From: Catellatospora vulcania
GTDB taxonomy: Bacteria; Actinomycetota; Actinomycetes; Mycobacteriales; Micromonosporaceae
NCBI RefSeq assembly: GCF_009720385.1
Contig: NZ_ML769309.1
Location: 1-64,000 of the forward strand
DNA length: 64,000 bases
Reading direction: 5' to 3'
Shown here: one piece after another, positions 47,238-55,335 of the stretch
How the letters are laid out: each line of letters begins with the position of its first letter
How positions within the stretch are numbered: position 1 is the stretch's first letter
Made by a program: the position numbers and the translations under genes
The notes under the pieces: model-generated
Databases searched by the model: none
What the model saw: the letters and a program-made list of their open reading frames with translations, nothing else
Told to the model about the DNA's origin: nothing

Positions 47238-47794
47238 AGTGCCTCCAGCAGGGATGGGGCGCGGCCGGCGGTCCGGTCCGGCGGGACGCGCAGGCAGCGG
47301 CCGGCAGACGGCGCACCCCAGCGGGGCAGCAGCCGCAGCGGCGAACGCCGGGGGGCGACGCCGTCCTCCAGCCAGATGCGCAGGCGGTCGAAGGACCAGG
47401 CGGTCGCCCAGCCCATGAGCGGGCGCATGACCAGGTCGAGCAGCGGCCAGCGCGGCGTGTAGTCGTACCCGGTCAGGAAGCGCACCCCGGTGGGTGTCGG
47501 CACGTACCGCCAGTAACCGGAGCCGGTCATCAGCCGGGAGTGGAAGCGCAGCGCGGAGGTGCGGGTGCCGTCGGGGCGCAAGCGCTCGCCCGCGGTGACG
47601 CCCTCGCCCGCCACGGTGAGGCCGGGCAGGAGCCGGGTCGCGTACCGGAAGCGCTGCGGGCTGGTGCCGGGCAGGTACTCGATGGTGGTGAACCGGGCGT
47701 CCCAGCGCTGGTGCAGCGCCGGGTCCTGGGTGAACTCCCAGACTCTGTCGAGCTCGGCCCGGATGTGGACCTCGATGTACAACGGGCGTGCCAC
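47234..47794 (-). CDS. SRPBCC (START-like) family protein
   Basis: The 186-residue protein has a START-like fold: IEVHIRAELDRVWEFTQDPALHQRWDARF at the start (typical SRPBCC opening), RYATRLLPGLTVAGEG and a C-terminal helix GWATAWSFDRLRIWLEDG. These domains bind lipids or aromatic compounds in a deep pocket. It is the first gene of a two-gene operon with DUF4166. The upstream region carries two perfect 16-bp palindromes of TetR-operator type, so the operon is probably repressed and induced by a ligand. Confidence 0.82.
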   Translation of the reverse strand: MARPLYIEVHIRAELDRVWEFTQDPALHQRWDARFTTIEYLPGTSPQRFRYATRLLPGLTVAGEGVTAGERLRPDGTRTSALRFHSRLMTGSGYWRYVPTPTGVRFLTGYDYTPRWPLLDLVMRPLMGWATAWSFDRLRIWLEDGVAPRRSPLRLLPRWGAPSAGRCLRVPPDRTAGRAPSLLEAL

Positions 47795-47821
47795 CGGTCT
47801 CCGCCTCTCCCGAACCGAGTG

Positions 47822-47870
47822 TTGAGCGATCGCTCAAACAGACTGTACGACTGTTTGAGCGATCGCTCAA
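47822..47870 (-). promoter_or_regulatory. Double TetR-type operator, two TTGAGCGATCGCTCAA palindromes
   Basis: The perfect 16-bp palindrome TTGAGCGATCGCTCAA occurs at 47822-47837 and again, identical, at 47855-47870. The centre-to-centre distance is 33 bp, about three helical turns, so both sites face the same side of the helix. They lie 28-76 bases upstream of the SRPBCC start. No TetR gene is adjacent; the regulator must be elsewhere. Confidence 0.85.
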
Positions 47871-47890
47871 GTGTCATTTTCGAGGGGCGG

Positions 47891-48691
47891 TCAGCGCAGC
47901 GAGGCCGCGTACGCGGCAGGCGGCAGCCCGATCGTGGCGGTGACCTCGCGAACCAGGTGCGCCTGGTCGCTGTAGCCCAGCTCCCCGGCGACCGCCGCCC
48001 AGTCCACCTCGCCCTCGGCGCGCTCGATCGCCCCGTGCACCCGGTAGCGCAGGATCACCTGCTTGGGGCCGATGCCCACGTACTGCGTGAACAGGCGCTG
48101 CAAGGAGCGCACCGACAAACCCGCCTGCTGCGCCAGCTGCTCGACCCGGCGCAGCTCCCGGTCGTGCCGGATCCGGTGCACCAGCCGCATCGCCAGGCGC
48201 ACCGGCTCGTCGGCCTCCGGCCGCAGGCTCAGCAGCAGCTCGTCGAGCACCGCGGCCGCCGCCGGGTCCGTCGCCGCGGCCGCCAGCCGCTCACCGGGGT
48301 CGGCCACCGGCAGGACCTGCGCCAGCGGCACCCGCCGGCCGGTCAGCTCCGCGGCCGTTCGGCCCGAGAACGCCCGGAACGCGCCCGGCCGGAACCGCAC
48401 CCCGCGCACCCAGCCCTGCTCGGCCAGCTTGACGGAGAACAGCTCCCGGTCGACGCCGGACACCTCGCAGGTCACCGGGTCGTCCGCGGTCGGTCGTTGC
48501 ACGAAGAGGTTCACCGCCGGATGCCCGACGACGTGCTGCTCGAACGGCCGGTCCAGATCCCAGTCGAGGAACCAGTAGTGCTCGACCAGCTCCGCCAGCT
48601 CGGCCGCGGGGGCCAGCCGCCGGAACCGCACCTGCCGCAGCAGCTCGGCGGGGTCGACGATGCCCCGGGTGTCCCGGCGTGGCTGTCGCAA
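47891..48691 (-). CDS. AraC-family regulator with DUF6597-type sensor domain
   Basis: The 266-residue protein has an N-terminal effector domain (VRFRRLAPAAELAELVEHYWF, HPAVNLFVQRP, GVRFRPGAFRAFSG) and a C-terminal AraC helix-turn-helix pair (QAGLSVRSLQRLFTQYVGIG, DWAAVAGELGYSDQAHLVREV). The start is TTG 48691: it has a strong GGGAGGT nine bases upstream and keeps the conserved RDTRGIVDPA. It is divergent from the TIGR03086-like gene at 48734 and may regulate it. Confidence 0.87.
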   Translation of the reverse strand: MRQPRRDTRGIVDPAELLRQVRFRRLAPAAELAELVEHYWFLDWDLDRPFEQHVVGHPAVNLFVQRPTADDPVTCEVSGVDRELFSVKLAEQGWVRGVRFRPGAFRAFSGRTAAELTGRRVPLAQVLPVADPGERLAAAATDPAAAAVLDELLLSLRPEADEPVRLAMRLVHRIRHDRELRRVEQLAQQAGLSVRSLQRLFTQYVGIGPKQVILRYRVHGAIERAEGEVDWAAVAGELGYSDQAHLVREVTATIGLPPAAYAASLR

Positions 48692-48733
48692 TTGTTCAAG
48701 ACCTCCCGCGGCCCGCTGATTAGCGTTCGGCGC

Positions 48734-49306
48734 ATGACCGCGATCTCGAACCTACTACGCGCATCCGCAGACCGGGCCGTGCCCGTTCTCGATGCCGTCA
48801 CCGACGACCAGCTCGACGCCGCGACCCCGTGCGCCGGGTTCCGGGTCGGTGACCTGGTCAACCACCTGTTCCAGGTCGTCGTGAACTTCCAGAGCCTGGC
48901 CCGCCGCGAGGTCGCCGACTTCTCCGGCACCCCCGACGTGCTCGGCACGGACTGGCGTGCCCGCTTCGCCGCCGAGACCGACGCCCTCGTACAGGCCTGG
49001 ACACCCGAGTCGGTGCTGGCGGGCGTCTCGCCCGGGATGGGCCTGCCCCAGCCGGCCGTCGGCCGCATGGCGCTGCTGGACCTCACCCTGCACCCGTGGG
49101 ACCTCGCCGTCGCCACCGGCCTGCCGTACGCGCCGGACCCGGCCGCCGTCGCCGAGCTGCTCACCATGGTCGACGAGATGGGGCCCAGGGCCAGGGAGTG
49201 GAAGGTCTTCGGCGAACAGGTGCCGGTGGCCGCCGATGCCGACCCGTTCACCCGGCTGCTCGGCGGGACCGGTCGCGACCCGCACTGGCGGCGCCCGTCC
49301 GCATGA
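48734..49306 (+). CDS. TIGR03086-family metal-binding (DinB/maleylpyruvate isomerase-like) protein
   Basis: The 190-residue protein matches mycothiol-dependent DinB-like proteins: AVTDDQLDAATPCAGFRVGDLVNHL near the start (His ligand) and LLDLTLHPWDLAVATG (second His ligand). Family members bind a divalent metal in a four-helix bundle and some use mycothiol. The actual substrate is unknown. TAGCGT stands seven bases before the ATG and there is no ribosome-binding site: probably leaderless. Divergent from the AraC gene. Confidence 0.85.
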   Translation: MTAISNLLRASADRAVPVLDAVTDDQLDAATPCAGFRVGDLVNHLFQVVVNFQSLARREVADFSGTPDVLGTDWRARFAAETDALVQAWTPESVLAGVSPGMGLPQPAVGRMALLDLTLHPWDLAVATGLPYAPDPAAVAELLTMVDEMGPRAREWKVFGEQVPVAADADPFTRLLGGTGRDPHWRRPSA

Positions 49307-49412
49307 AGAACCGGTGAAGAAACGGTCCGGCGGTGATGAAGCGCCCCGCCGGGCCGGTGCCACCGCGTTGACCGGCGGCTAAGGTCGGACCTTCCAGACC
49401 AGGAGGGCCGCA

Positions 49413-50099
49413 GTGAGCGCGCGCGTGCTGATCGCCGAGGACGACCCCAAGCAGGCCCACCTGCTGCGCGTCTACCTCGAACGCGAGGGCCACAGCGTCC
49501 AGGTCGTCGGCGACGGCCTCGCGGCGCTGGAACGCTGCCGCGCGTACCGGCCGGACCTGGTCGTGCTCGACGTGATGATGCCGACCCTCGGCGGCCTGGA
49601 CGTGTGCCGGATCCTGCGGGCCGAGTCCGACGTGGCGATCCTGCTGCTCACCGCCCGCAGCACCGAGGAGGACATTCTCGTCGGCCTCGACCTCGGCGCC
49701 GACGACTACGTCACCAAGCCGTTCAGCCCGCGGCAGCTCGCCGCCCGGGTGCGGGCGCTGCTGCGCCGGGCCCGCCCCGGCACCGCCAAGGAGGAGGTCC
49801 TGCGGGTCGGCGACCTGGAGATCGACGAAGGACGCTTCGAGGTACGGGCCGCCGGCCGGCTCGTCGCCCTCACCGCCAAGGAGTTCGGCATCCTCGCCGC
49901 CCTGGCCGCCGCACCGGGCCGGGTCTTCACCCGGGCGCAGATCATCGACCGGGCGTTCGGGTTCGACAACCACGTCGAGGAGCGCACCGTCGACGCGCAC
50001 GTGATGAACCTGCGTCGCAAGATCGAGGACGACCCGGCCGAGCCCCGCTACGTGCAGACCGTCTACGGCCGCGGCTACCGGCTGGCCGAGCAGCCGTGA
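49413..50099 (+). CDS. OmpR-family response regulator
   Basis: A 228-residue regulator with receiver domain (VLIAEDDPKQ, Asp in LVVLDVMMPTLGG, Lys in YVTKPFSP) and winged helix (VRAAGRLVALTAKEFGILAAL, AQIIDRAFGFDNHVEERTVD, HVMNLRRKIEDD, GRGYRL). GTG start with AGGAGGG seven bases upstream. It is followed after 25 bases by its cognate histidine kinase. Confidence 0.93.
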   Translation: MSARVLIAEDDPKQAHLLRVYLEREGHSVQVVGDGLAALERCRAYRPDLVVLDVMMPTLGGLDVCRILRAESDVAILLLTARSTEEDILVGLDLGADDYVTKPFSPRQLAARVRALLRRARPGTAKEEVLRVGDLEIDEGRFEVRAAGRLVALTAKEFGILAALAAAPGRVFTRAQIIDRAFGFDNHVEERTVDAHVMNLRRKIEDDPAEPRYVQTVYGRGYRLAEQP

Positions 50100-50124
50100 A
50101 CGGCTCACCCCGGCGGGTGCCCGC

Positions 50125-51762
50125 ATGAGCTTCCGGCTGCGGGTCGTCGCGCTGATCATGTTCATCGCGGTGACGGCCACCGCGGCGACCGCCTGGCTCA
50201 CCCTCCAGCAGGCCTCGCGCGAGTTCGACCGCACCGCCAGCGCCAGCGCCGAGCAGCAGGCGCTGATCACAGCCGAGCTGGCCGACTTCGCGCGCGGCCA
50301 CGGCGGCTGGGACGGCGTCGCCGACCGGGTACGCGAGCTGTCCCTGCAGACCGGGCAGCGCATCCAGGTGACCACCGTCTCCGGCACGGTCGTGGCCGAC
50401 TCCGACCTGCTGTCCGGCACCGCGGCACGCGGCGTCACCGGGCCGGCGCTGCTCGTCGATCCGCGCCCGACCTGGCAGCCCTCGCCGAAATACGGCGCGC
50501 CGACCGGGGCCAAGGCCGTGCTGCTGGCCTCGTTCGAATACCGGGTCGGCCTGCGTCTGGCGGCCTGCCTCACCGGGGCGGGGATCGGTGTCCGCCTGAC
50601 CGGCGGCGACCTGGGCATCCCCACGCCGCAGCCCGTCGTGTACAGCGCGCAGTCCAAAGCGTGCGAGGTCGCGGCGCGAGCACAGGTCCCCGGCGAGATC
50701 GACCGGGCATTCGAGGCCGAACTGCGGGCCTGCCAGGGCCAGGCCGTGCAGGCGCTGCCGTGCCTGCAGGACGCGTTCTCGCGGGCCGTCGGCGCGTACG
50801 CACCCGCGCAGATGCGGGTCCACCTCGGCGCGGCCGAGCAGCCACGGCCACCGCTGCCGGTGCGATCCGTCGTGCTGACCGCGGCCGTCGTCGCGCTCAC
50901 CGCCGTGGGTGCGTCCTGGCTGCTCAGCCGCAGGGTGCTGCGCCCCATCGGCGCGCTGACCGCGGCCTCGGCCCGGGTCGGCGAAGGCAAGCTCACCGAA
51001 CGGGTCCCGGTACGCGGACACGACGAGCTGGCCGGGCTGGCCCGCTCGTTCAACCGCATGGCCGACTCCCTGCAGCGCAGCGAGGAACTGCAACGCCGCA
51101 TGATCTCCGATGTGGCACACGAGCTGCGCACACCCCTGGCGAACCTGCGCGGCTACCTGGAGGCCCTCAAGGACGGGGTGCTGCCGCCCACGCCCGAGCT
51201 GTTCGACTCCCTGCACGACGAAGCCGTGCTGCAGCAGCGCATCGTCGACGACCTGCAGGACCTGGCGCTGGCCGAGGCGGGCGTGCTGACGTACCAGAAG
51301 ACGCCCCTCGACCTGGGTGAACTCATCGCGACCTGCCGGACGGCACACGCGGCGCTGGCGTCCGCGGCCGGAGTCGCGCTGACCACCGAAGGCACCGGAC
51401 ATCGCCGGGTGCTCGCCGACCCGGACCGGCTGCGCCAGGTCATCGGCAACCTCATCCGCAACGCCCTCGCGGCCACCGCGGCCGGCGGATCCATCACCCT
51501 CACCGTCACGGGCGACGGTGACCGGCATGCCGTCCAGGTCGCCGACACCGGCAGCGGCATCGCCGAGGCGGACCTGCCGCACCTGTTCGACCGGCTCTGG
51601 CGCGCCGACCGCGCCCGCGGCAGGGGAGAGCGCTACACCACCGGCTCGGGTCTCGGCCTGGCCATCGCCCGGCAGATCATCGCCGACCACGGCGGGACCG
51701 TGGACGTCGTCAGCGTGCTGGGCGTGGGCACCACCTTCACCATCCGGCTGCCCGCCGCCTGA
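50125..51762 (+). CDS. Sensor histidine kinase (BaeS-like) with cysteine-bearing sensor domain
   Basis: The 545-residue kinase has helix 1 (VVALIMFIAVTATAATAWL), an extracytoplasmic domain of about 220 residues, helix 2 (VVLTAAVVALTAVGASWLL), HAMP, HisKA (MISDVAHELRTPLANLRGYL) and HATPase_c (GNLIRNALAATA, GSGLGLAIARQII). The sensor domain has four cysteines (RLAACLTG, SKACEVAA, LRACQGQ, LPCLQD), which could form two disulfides. The signal is unknown. A YTTGSGLGLAI G-box is intact, so the kinase should be active. Confidence 0.92.
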   Translation: MSFRLRVVALIMFIAVTATAATAWLTLQQASREFDRTASASAEQQALITAELADFARGHGGWDGVADRVRELSLQTGQRIQVTTVSGTVVADSDLLSGTAARGVTGPALLVDPRPTWQPSPKYGAPTGAKAVLLASFEYRVGLRLAACLTGAGIGVRLTGGDLGIPTPQPVVYSAQSKACEVAARAQVPGEIDRAFEAELRACQGQAVQALPCLQDAFSRAVGAYAPAQMRVHLGAAEQPRPPLPVRSVVLTAAVVALTAVGASWLLSRRVLRPIGALTAASARVGEGKLTERVPVRGHDELAGLARSFNRMADSLQRSEELQRRMISDVAHELRTPLANLRGYLEALKDGVLPPTPELFDSLHDEAVLQQRIVDDLQDLALAEAGVLTYQKTPLDLGELIATCRTAHAALASAAGVALTTEGTGHRRVLADPDRLRQVIGNLIRNALAATAAGGSITLTVTGDGDRHAVQVADTGSGIAEADLPHLFDRLWRADRARGRGERYTTGSGLGLAIARQIIADHGGTVDVVSVLGVGTTFTIRLPAA

Positions 51763-51766
51763 ACAG

Positions 51767-52273
51767 TCAGAGCCCCAGGTGGACCGGCTGCTCCGGCAGG
51801 CCCTGCGCCAGCAGCGTCGCCAGGGCGGCAGGAAGTGCCCGTGGCGCGAACAGATCGGTCCCCCGGTACTGCGTCAGCTCCTGCTGCGTCCACCAGCGGA
51901 ACTCGCTGATGTTCTCCTCGGCCAGCTCCGCGTCGGTCATCGCGCCACGCGGCGCGAACGACGCCGTGCGTACCAGGAAGACGTCGTTTATCACCCCGTC
52001 GTAGCCGACGATGTGACCCTCCCGGACGACCTCCTGATGCCACACGTGCGGCGGATCGGCGGGCACCGCCAGCCCGATCTCCTCGGCCAGCTCGCGCCGC
52101 AGCGCGTCCAGCAGGGACTCGCCGGGCTCGATCCCGCCACCGGGGGTCGCCCACACCACGACCGGTCCCTCCAGCCCGTCGAAGGCGAACCGGCAGAGCA
52201 GCACGCGGTCCTGTTCGTCCAGCACGATGGCGCGCACGCCGTGCCGGAGCCGGGGAGAGGTGGGCGGAAGCAT
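51767..52273 (-). CDS. NUDIX hydrolase
   Basis: A 168-residue protein with a complete Nudix box, GGGIEPGESLLDALRRELAE followed by EIGL, and the usual opening GVRAIVLDEQDRVLLCRF. Nudix enzymes hydrolyse nucleoside diphosphates linked to another group; the substrate is not predictable. The ATG at 52273 is preceded by TAGGTT seven bases upstream (minus strand; plus 52281-52286) and no ribosome-binding site, so leaderless. It converges with the histidine kinase, only four bases apart. Confidence 0.9.
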   Translation of the reverse strand: MLPPTSPRLRHGVRAIVLDEQDRVLLCRFAFDGLEGPVVVWATPGGGIEPGESLLDALRRELAEEIGLAVPADPPHVWHQEVVREGHIVGYDGVINDVFLVRTASFAPRGAMTDAELAEENISEFRWWTQQELTQYRGTDLFAPRALPAALATLLAQGLPEQPVHLGL

Positions 52274-52376
52274 GACGACGAACCTACCGCCCGCACGCGT
52301 CCGCGTGGGGATGCGCGGCCGCGTGCCGGGCCGGCCGGTGGCGGTAGGGTCGACGTCTCGGCCAGGGGGAGGCGAC

Positions 52377-53171
52377 ATGCAGGTGGCGATGACCAGCGTC
52401 CCGGCCCGGACCGGGCGCGTGAACGAGGACTTCGCCGCCGCCACCGCGGCGGCCGCGGTGCTCCTCGACGGGGCCGGAATCCCCGGCGCGGACTCGGTCT
52501 GCCGGCATGGCGTCGCCTGGTACACCACGCGCCTCGGCGGCAGTCTGCTCGGGCTGCTGTCGCTGCTGCCGGACCAACCCCTGCCGGCGTTACTGGCCGA
52601 GGCGATCGAGCAGGTGACCGACGTCCACCGGGACACCTGCGAGGTGGCCGACCCGATCAGCCCGTCGGCGACGGTGGCCATGCTGCGGGTGTCGGGCGAC
52701 CTCGCCGAATACCTGGTGCTCGGTGACTCGTTCCTGGTGCTCGACCGGGCAGGCGGTGCTCCGCTCGTCGTCGGTGATCCACGGGAGGTGACCGTCAGCC
52801 GGACCTACCTGCCCGCGTACGAGGCCACCGCCGAGGGCAGCGAGCAGCGTCGGCAGGTGCTGCGCGATCTGCGCGCCAGACGGAACCGGCCGGGCGGCTT
52901 CTGGCTGGCCAAAGACGATCCGCGAGCCGCCGACCAGGCGGTCGTCGGCAGCGTTCCGATCGCCGAGCTGACCTCGGCCGTCCTGCTCAGCAACGGCGCC
53001 AGCCGCATCGTGGACCGGTTCGGGCTCACCGACTGGCCGGGCTTGCTGACCCTGCTGGCGTCGAACGGGCCCGCCGAGATCGTCCGTCGGGTCCGGCAGG
53101 CGGAGGCGCGCGATGCGGTGGCGGCCGACGACGCGACCATCGTGCACTGCAAGTGCCTCGGCGAGGCCTGA
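52377..53171 (+). CDS. PP2C-like phosphatase-domain protein
   Basis: The 264-residue protein follows the PP2C pattern loosely: RVNEDFAAATAAAAVLLDGAGI near the start, HGVAWYTTRLGGSL, YLVLGDSFLVL, and DDATIVHCK at the end. The usual metal-binding DGMGG is DGAGI here, and DDATIV supplies the C-terminal Asp pair. It may be a divergent Ser/Thr phosphatase or an inactive relative. The start at 52377 has GGGGAGG six bases upstream, with TAGGGT (52345-52350) as possible -10. Confidence 0.72.
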   Translation: MQVAMTSVPARTGRVNEDFAAATAAAAVLLDGAGIPGADSVCRHGVAWYTTRLGGSLLGLLSLLPDQPLPALLAEAIEQVTDVHRDTCEVADPISPSATVAMLRVSGDLAEYLVLGDSFLVLDRAGGAPLVVGDPREVTVSRTYLPAYEATAEGSEQRRQVLRDLRARRNRPGGFWLAKDDPRAADQAVVGSVPIAELTSAVLLSNGASRIVDRFGLTDWPGLLTLLASNGPAEIVRRVRQAEARDAVAADDATIVHCKCLGEA

Positions 53172-53240
53172 TCCGCCAACGGATCCCGTCGCCACCGGTT
53201 CTTCAACAGTTCTTGATCACCTGCTGCCTACCGTGCGCCG

Positions 53241-54089
53241 GTGCCGAACGCCACGCAGACCGAACCCGCTCGTCGCCGGTCCGTCCGACCGAAAAGGACG
53301 CCACGGCGGCCGCCGCACCGGATCGCGCTGCTGTGCCTGTCGGTGGGGGCCGCACTGGTCGGGCTGGCTATGCTGCGCGGAACAGACGAGCCAGCCGCGC
53401 CGCCGAGTCCCGTGTCCGGTGCCGTCCGGACGTCGCCCACTCCGGCCTTGCCGAGCCCGTCGGCGTCACCGTCGCCGGTGTACCAACTGCCCGGGGACTT
53501 CCCCGGGTCCGGGCCCGGCACCTGGAAATACGCGACCGGGCAGGGCGGTGTGCTCGGCCGGGCGGGCGGGCTGCGGCGGTTCCGCGTCGCGGCCGAGACC
53601 AACATCGCCGGGGCCGAACTCGCGGAGTTCACCCGCATGGTCGACCTGACCCTCGGCGACCCCCGCAGCTGGATCGGCGGCGGGCAGCGCCGGTTGCAGC
53701 GGGTGCCCGCGGGCTCGGCGTACGACTTCACGATCTACCTGGCCACCGGCGAGACCACCCGCAGGCTCTGTGCCACGGGCGGGATGGACACCAGGCTCGA
53801 CGGGGTGTCGTACACGTCGTGCCGCCTGCCCGGCCGGGTGGTGATCAACCTCAACCGGTGGCGGCTGTCCGTGCCCGACTACGTCCGCGGCCGCATCGAA
53901 CTGTCGGTGTACCGCAGCTATGTCGTCAACCACGAGGTCGGCCACGAACTCGGCCGCAACCACGAGCGCTGCCCCGGCCGGGGCAGGCCGGCTCCGACGA
54001 TGCAGCAGCAGACGTACGGCCTGGGGGGCTGCCGTGCCAACCCCTGGCCCTACCTCGACGGCAGGCGTTACACCGGCCCGCCGCTGTGA
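53241..54089 (+). CDS. DUF3152 protein, membrane-anchored zincin-like
   Basis: A 282-residue protein with a basic N-terminus, one membrane helix (about 27-45, IALLCLSVGAALVGLAML), a Pro/Ser linker and a DUF3152 domain. The domain contains NHEVGHELGRNHERC, a perfect HExxHxxxxxH zinc-peptidase motif, preceded by YDFTIYLATGETTRRLC and VSYTSCRLPGRVVINLNRW. It is very likely a surface metallopeptidase, although DUF3152 activity is not established to my knowledge. GTG 53241 follows TACCGT by six bases: leaderless. Confidence 0.87.
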   Translation: MPNATQTEPARRRSVRPKRTPRRPPHRIALLCLSVGAALVGLAMLRGTDEPAAPPSPVSGAVRTSPTPALPSPSASPSPVYQLPGDFPGSGPGTWKYATGQGGVLGRAGGLRRFRVAAETNIAGAELAEFTRMVDLTLGDPRSWIGGGQRRLQRVPAGSAYDFTIYLATGETTRRLCATGGMDTRLDGVSYTSCRLPGRVVINLNRWRLSVPDYVRGRIELSVYRSYVVNHEVGHELGRNHERCPGRGRPAPTMQQQTYGLGGCRANPWPYLDGRRYTGPPL

Positions 54090-54109
54090 AACAGGCCGGC
54101 AGTGGGACG

Positions 54110-54499
54110 TCAGGACTCGTGTCGCGAGTGCCGACCGCCACCGTCGGGCGCGGGCGGCAGCGCCTCGGCTGCCTCCGGCTCGCTGTAGCCGAAGGCCCGC
54201 TCGGCGAGCATCTGGCCGAATACGCCGTTGAGCCCGCCGCAGTCGCGGCACTGGAAGTTCTCGTCCAGCCGGGGACCGCCGCAGTGGTCGCAGAATCCCA
54301 GGTCGCGGGGGTCGTGGTAGTCCTGCAACGCCAGCCTGAGCGCCTGGGCGACGGGTTCGCTCAGCATGAGCCGCGTCTCGCGACCGTCGACCCGCACGGT
54401 CAGTTCGGTGCCCGCCGGGGCGTGCGGATCGAGCGCGTGAATCCGCGCCACGAACCCGCCGATCTCACCCAGGATGTCCGTCGGCTGCTCAGTCGCCAT
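54110..54499 (-). CDS. Small zinc-ribbon protein of unknown function
   Basis: A 129-residue soluble protein. The N-terminal part (LTVRVDGRETRLMLSEPVAQAL) is followed by a four-cysteine zinc ribbon, FCDHCGGPRLDENFQCRDCGG (about residues 80-100 region). No family name could be given. The start follows TACGGT by seven bases (plus 54507-54512): leaderless. An 18-base exact copy of this promoter/start region occurs at 55245-55262, without an ATG. Confidence 0.75.
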   Translation of the reverse strand: MATEQPTDILGEIGGFVARIHALDPHAPAGTELTVRVDGRETRLMLSEPVAQALRLALQDYHDPRDLGFCDHCGGPRLDENFQCRDCGGLNGVFGQMLAERAFGYSEPEAAEALPPAPDGGGRHSRHES

Positions 54500-54594
54500 G
54501 GCTCCGACCGTACGACATCCATGGCCCTGAGTGGTTCCCACGTCGGTCGTCGGACGGGGCGATGGGCGACCTGCTCGGCTGGTAGCCTGCCGCG

Positions 54595-55188
54595 ATGACC
54601 TTGGGAGAGCAGGCGCCGTCGCCGTTGCCACGCCGGCCGGCACGTACGCGCGGCATCGTCGTCGCCGGTGCTGTCGTCGCATGTCTGGCACTGGCGGCCG
54701 GGATCACCGCGTACGCGGGCGGCTTCTCTGCCGACACCACGTCACCTGCGGTGGAACCACCTGCTTTCGTCGCGGTGACGCAAAGCGCGCCCGCATCCGT
54801 CACTCCCGGCGCCTCCGCCGTGGCCAGCCCCAGCCCGGTGGTCCCGTCGCCGACGGCCAAGCCGAGTCCGTCGCGGGCTCCGAAACCGTCACCCAAGCCC
54901 AAGCTGGTGCTGAAGAAGATCACGGTGACCGCCGTGAAGTCCGGTGGCAACGTCGTGGCGACGATCAAGGTGACGGCCACGGGGTACGGCAGCGAGACCA
55001 TCGAGGTGATCTTCTTCTTCGCGGGATCGGGCGACGTGCAGCGGAACTTCACGTTCACCGGCACCGGCGGCAACACCGTCACGAAGAAGATCACGGTGCC
55101 GGATCGCTGCAGTCCCGGCTACACCGGATCGGTGATCGCGAGCGTGCAGGGTGACACCTCCGTGCAGGACAGCGTCGACATCTGCTGA
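54595..55188 (+). CDS. Membrane-anchored protein with Pro/Ser linker and small beta domain
   Basis: The 197-residue protein has a basic N-terminus, a signal-anchor helix (about 20-40, IVVAGAVVACLALAAGITAYAGG), a Thr/Pro/Ser linker (about 45-100) and a C-terminal beta-rich domain (KKITVTAVKSGGNVVATIKV, TIEVIFFFAGSGDVQRNFTF) with two cysteines (PDRCSPG, VDIC) that may form a disulfide. No family was recognised. TAGCCT lies six bases before the ATG, the leaderless pattern. Confidence 0.75.
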   Translation: MTLGEQAPSPLPRRPARTRGIVVAGAVVACLALAAGITAYAGGFSADTTSPAVEPPAFVAVTQSAPASVTPGASAVASPSPVVPSPTAKPSPSRAPKPSPKPKLVLKKITVTAVKSGGNVVATIKVTATGYGSETIEVIFFFAGSGDVQRNFTFTGTGGNTVTKKITVPDRCSPGYTGSVIASVQGDTSVQDSVDIC

Positions 55189-55244
55189 TCGGGCGAATGC
55201 CTTCGGTGCGCCGCTCGTCGTGATGGTCGGCCCCGCCGACGCCG

Positions 55245-55262
55245 TGGCTCCGACCGTACGAC
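55245..55262 (-). repeat. Second copy of the zinc-ribbon gene promoter sequence
   Basis: TGGCTCCGACCGTACGAC is identical to 54499-54516, and scattered matches continue for about 14 bases (TCC..GG.CCTGA). On the minus strand it contains the same TACGGT box, but the start codon position reads ACG. It would drive transcription antisense to the end of the gene at 54595-55188, or is a decayed duplication. Confidence 0.65.
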
Positions 55263-55335
55263 TTCCGCGGTCCTGACTCGACGACGGCCGTGCTGCTGAA
55301 GGAACCCACTCCGGCTGGGAGGCGTCGAAGGCCGC

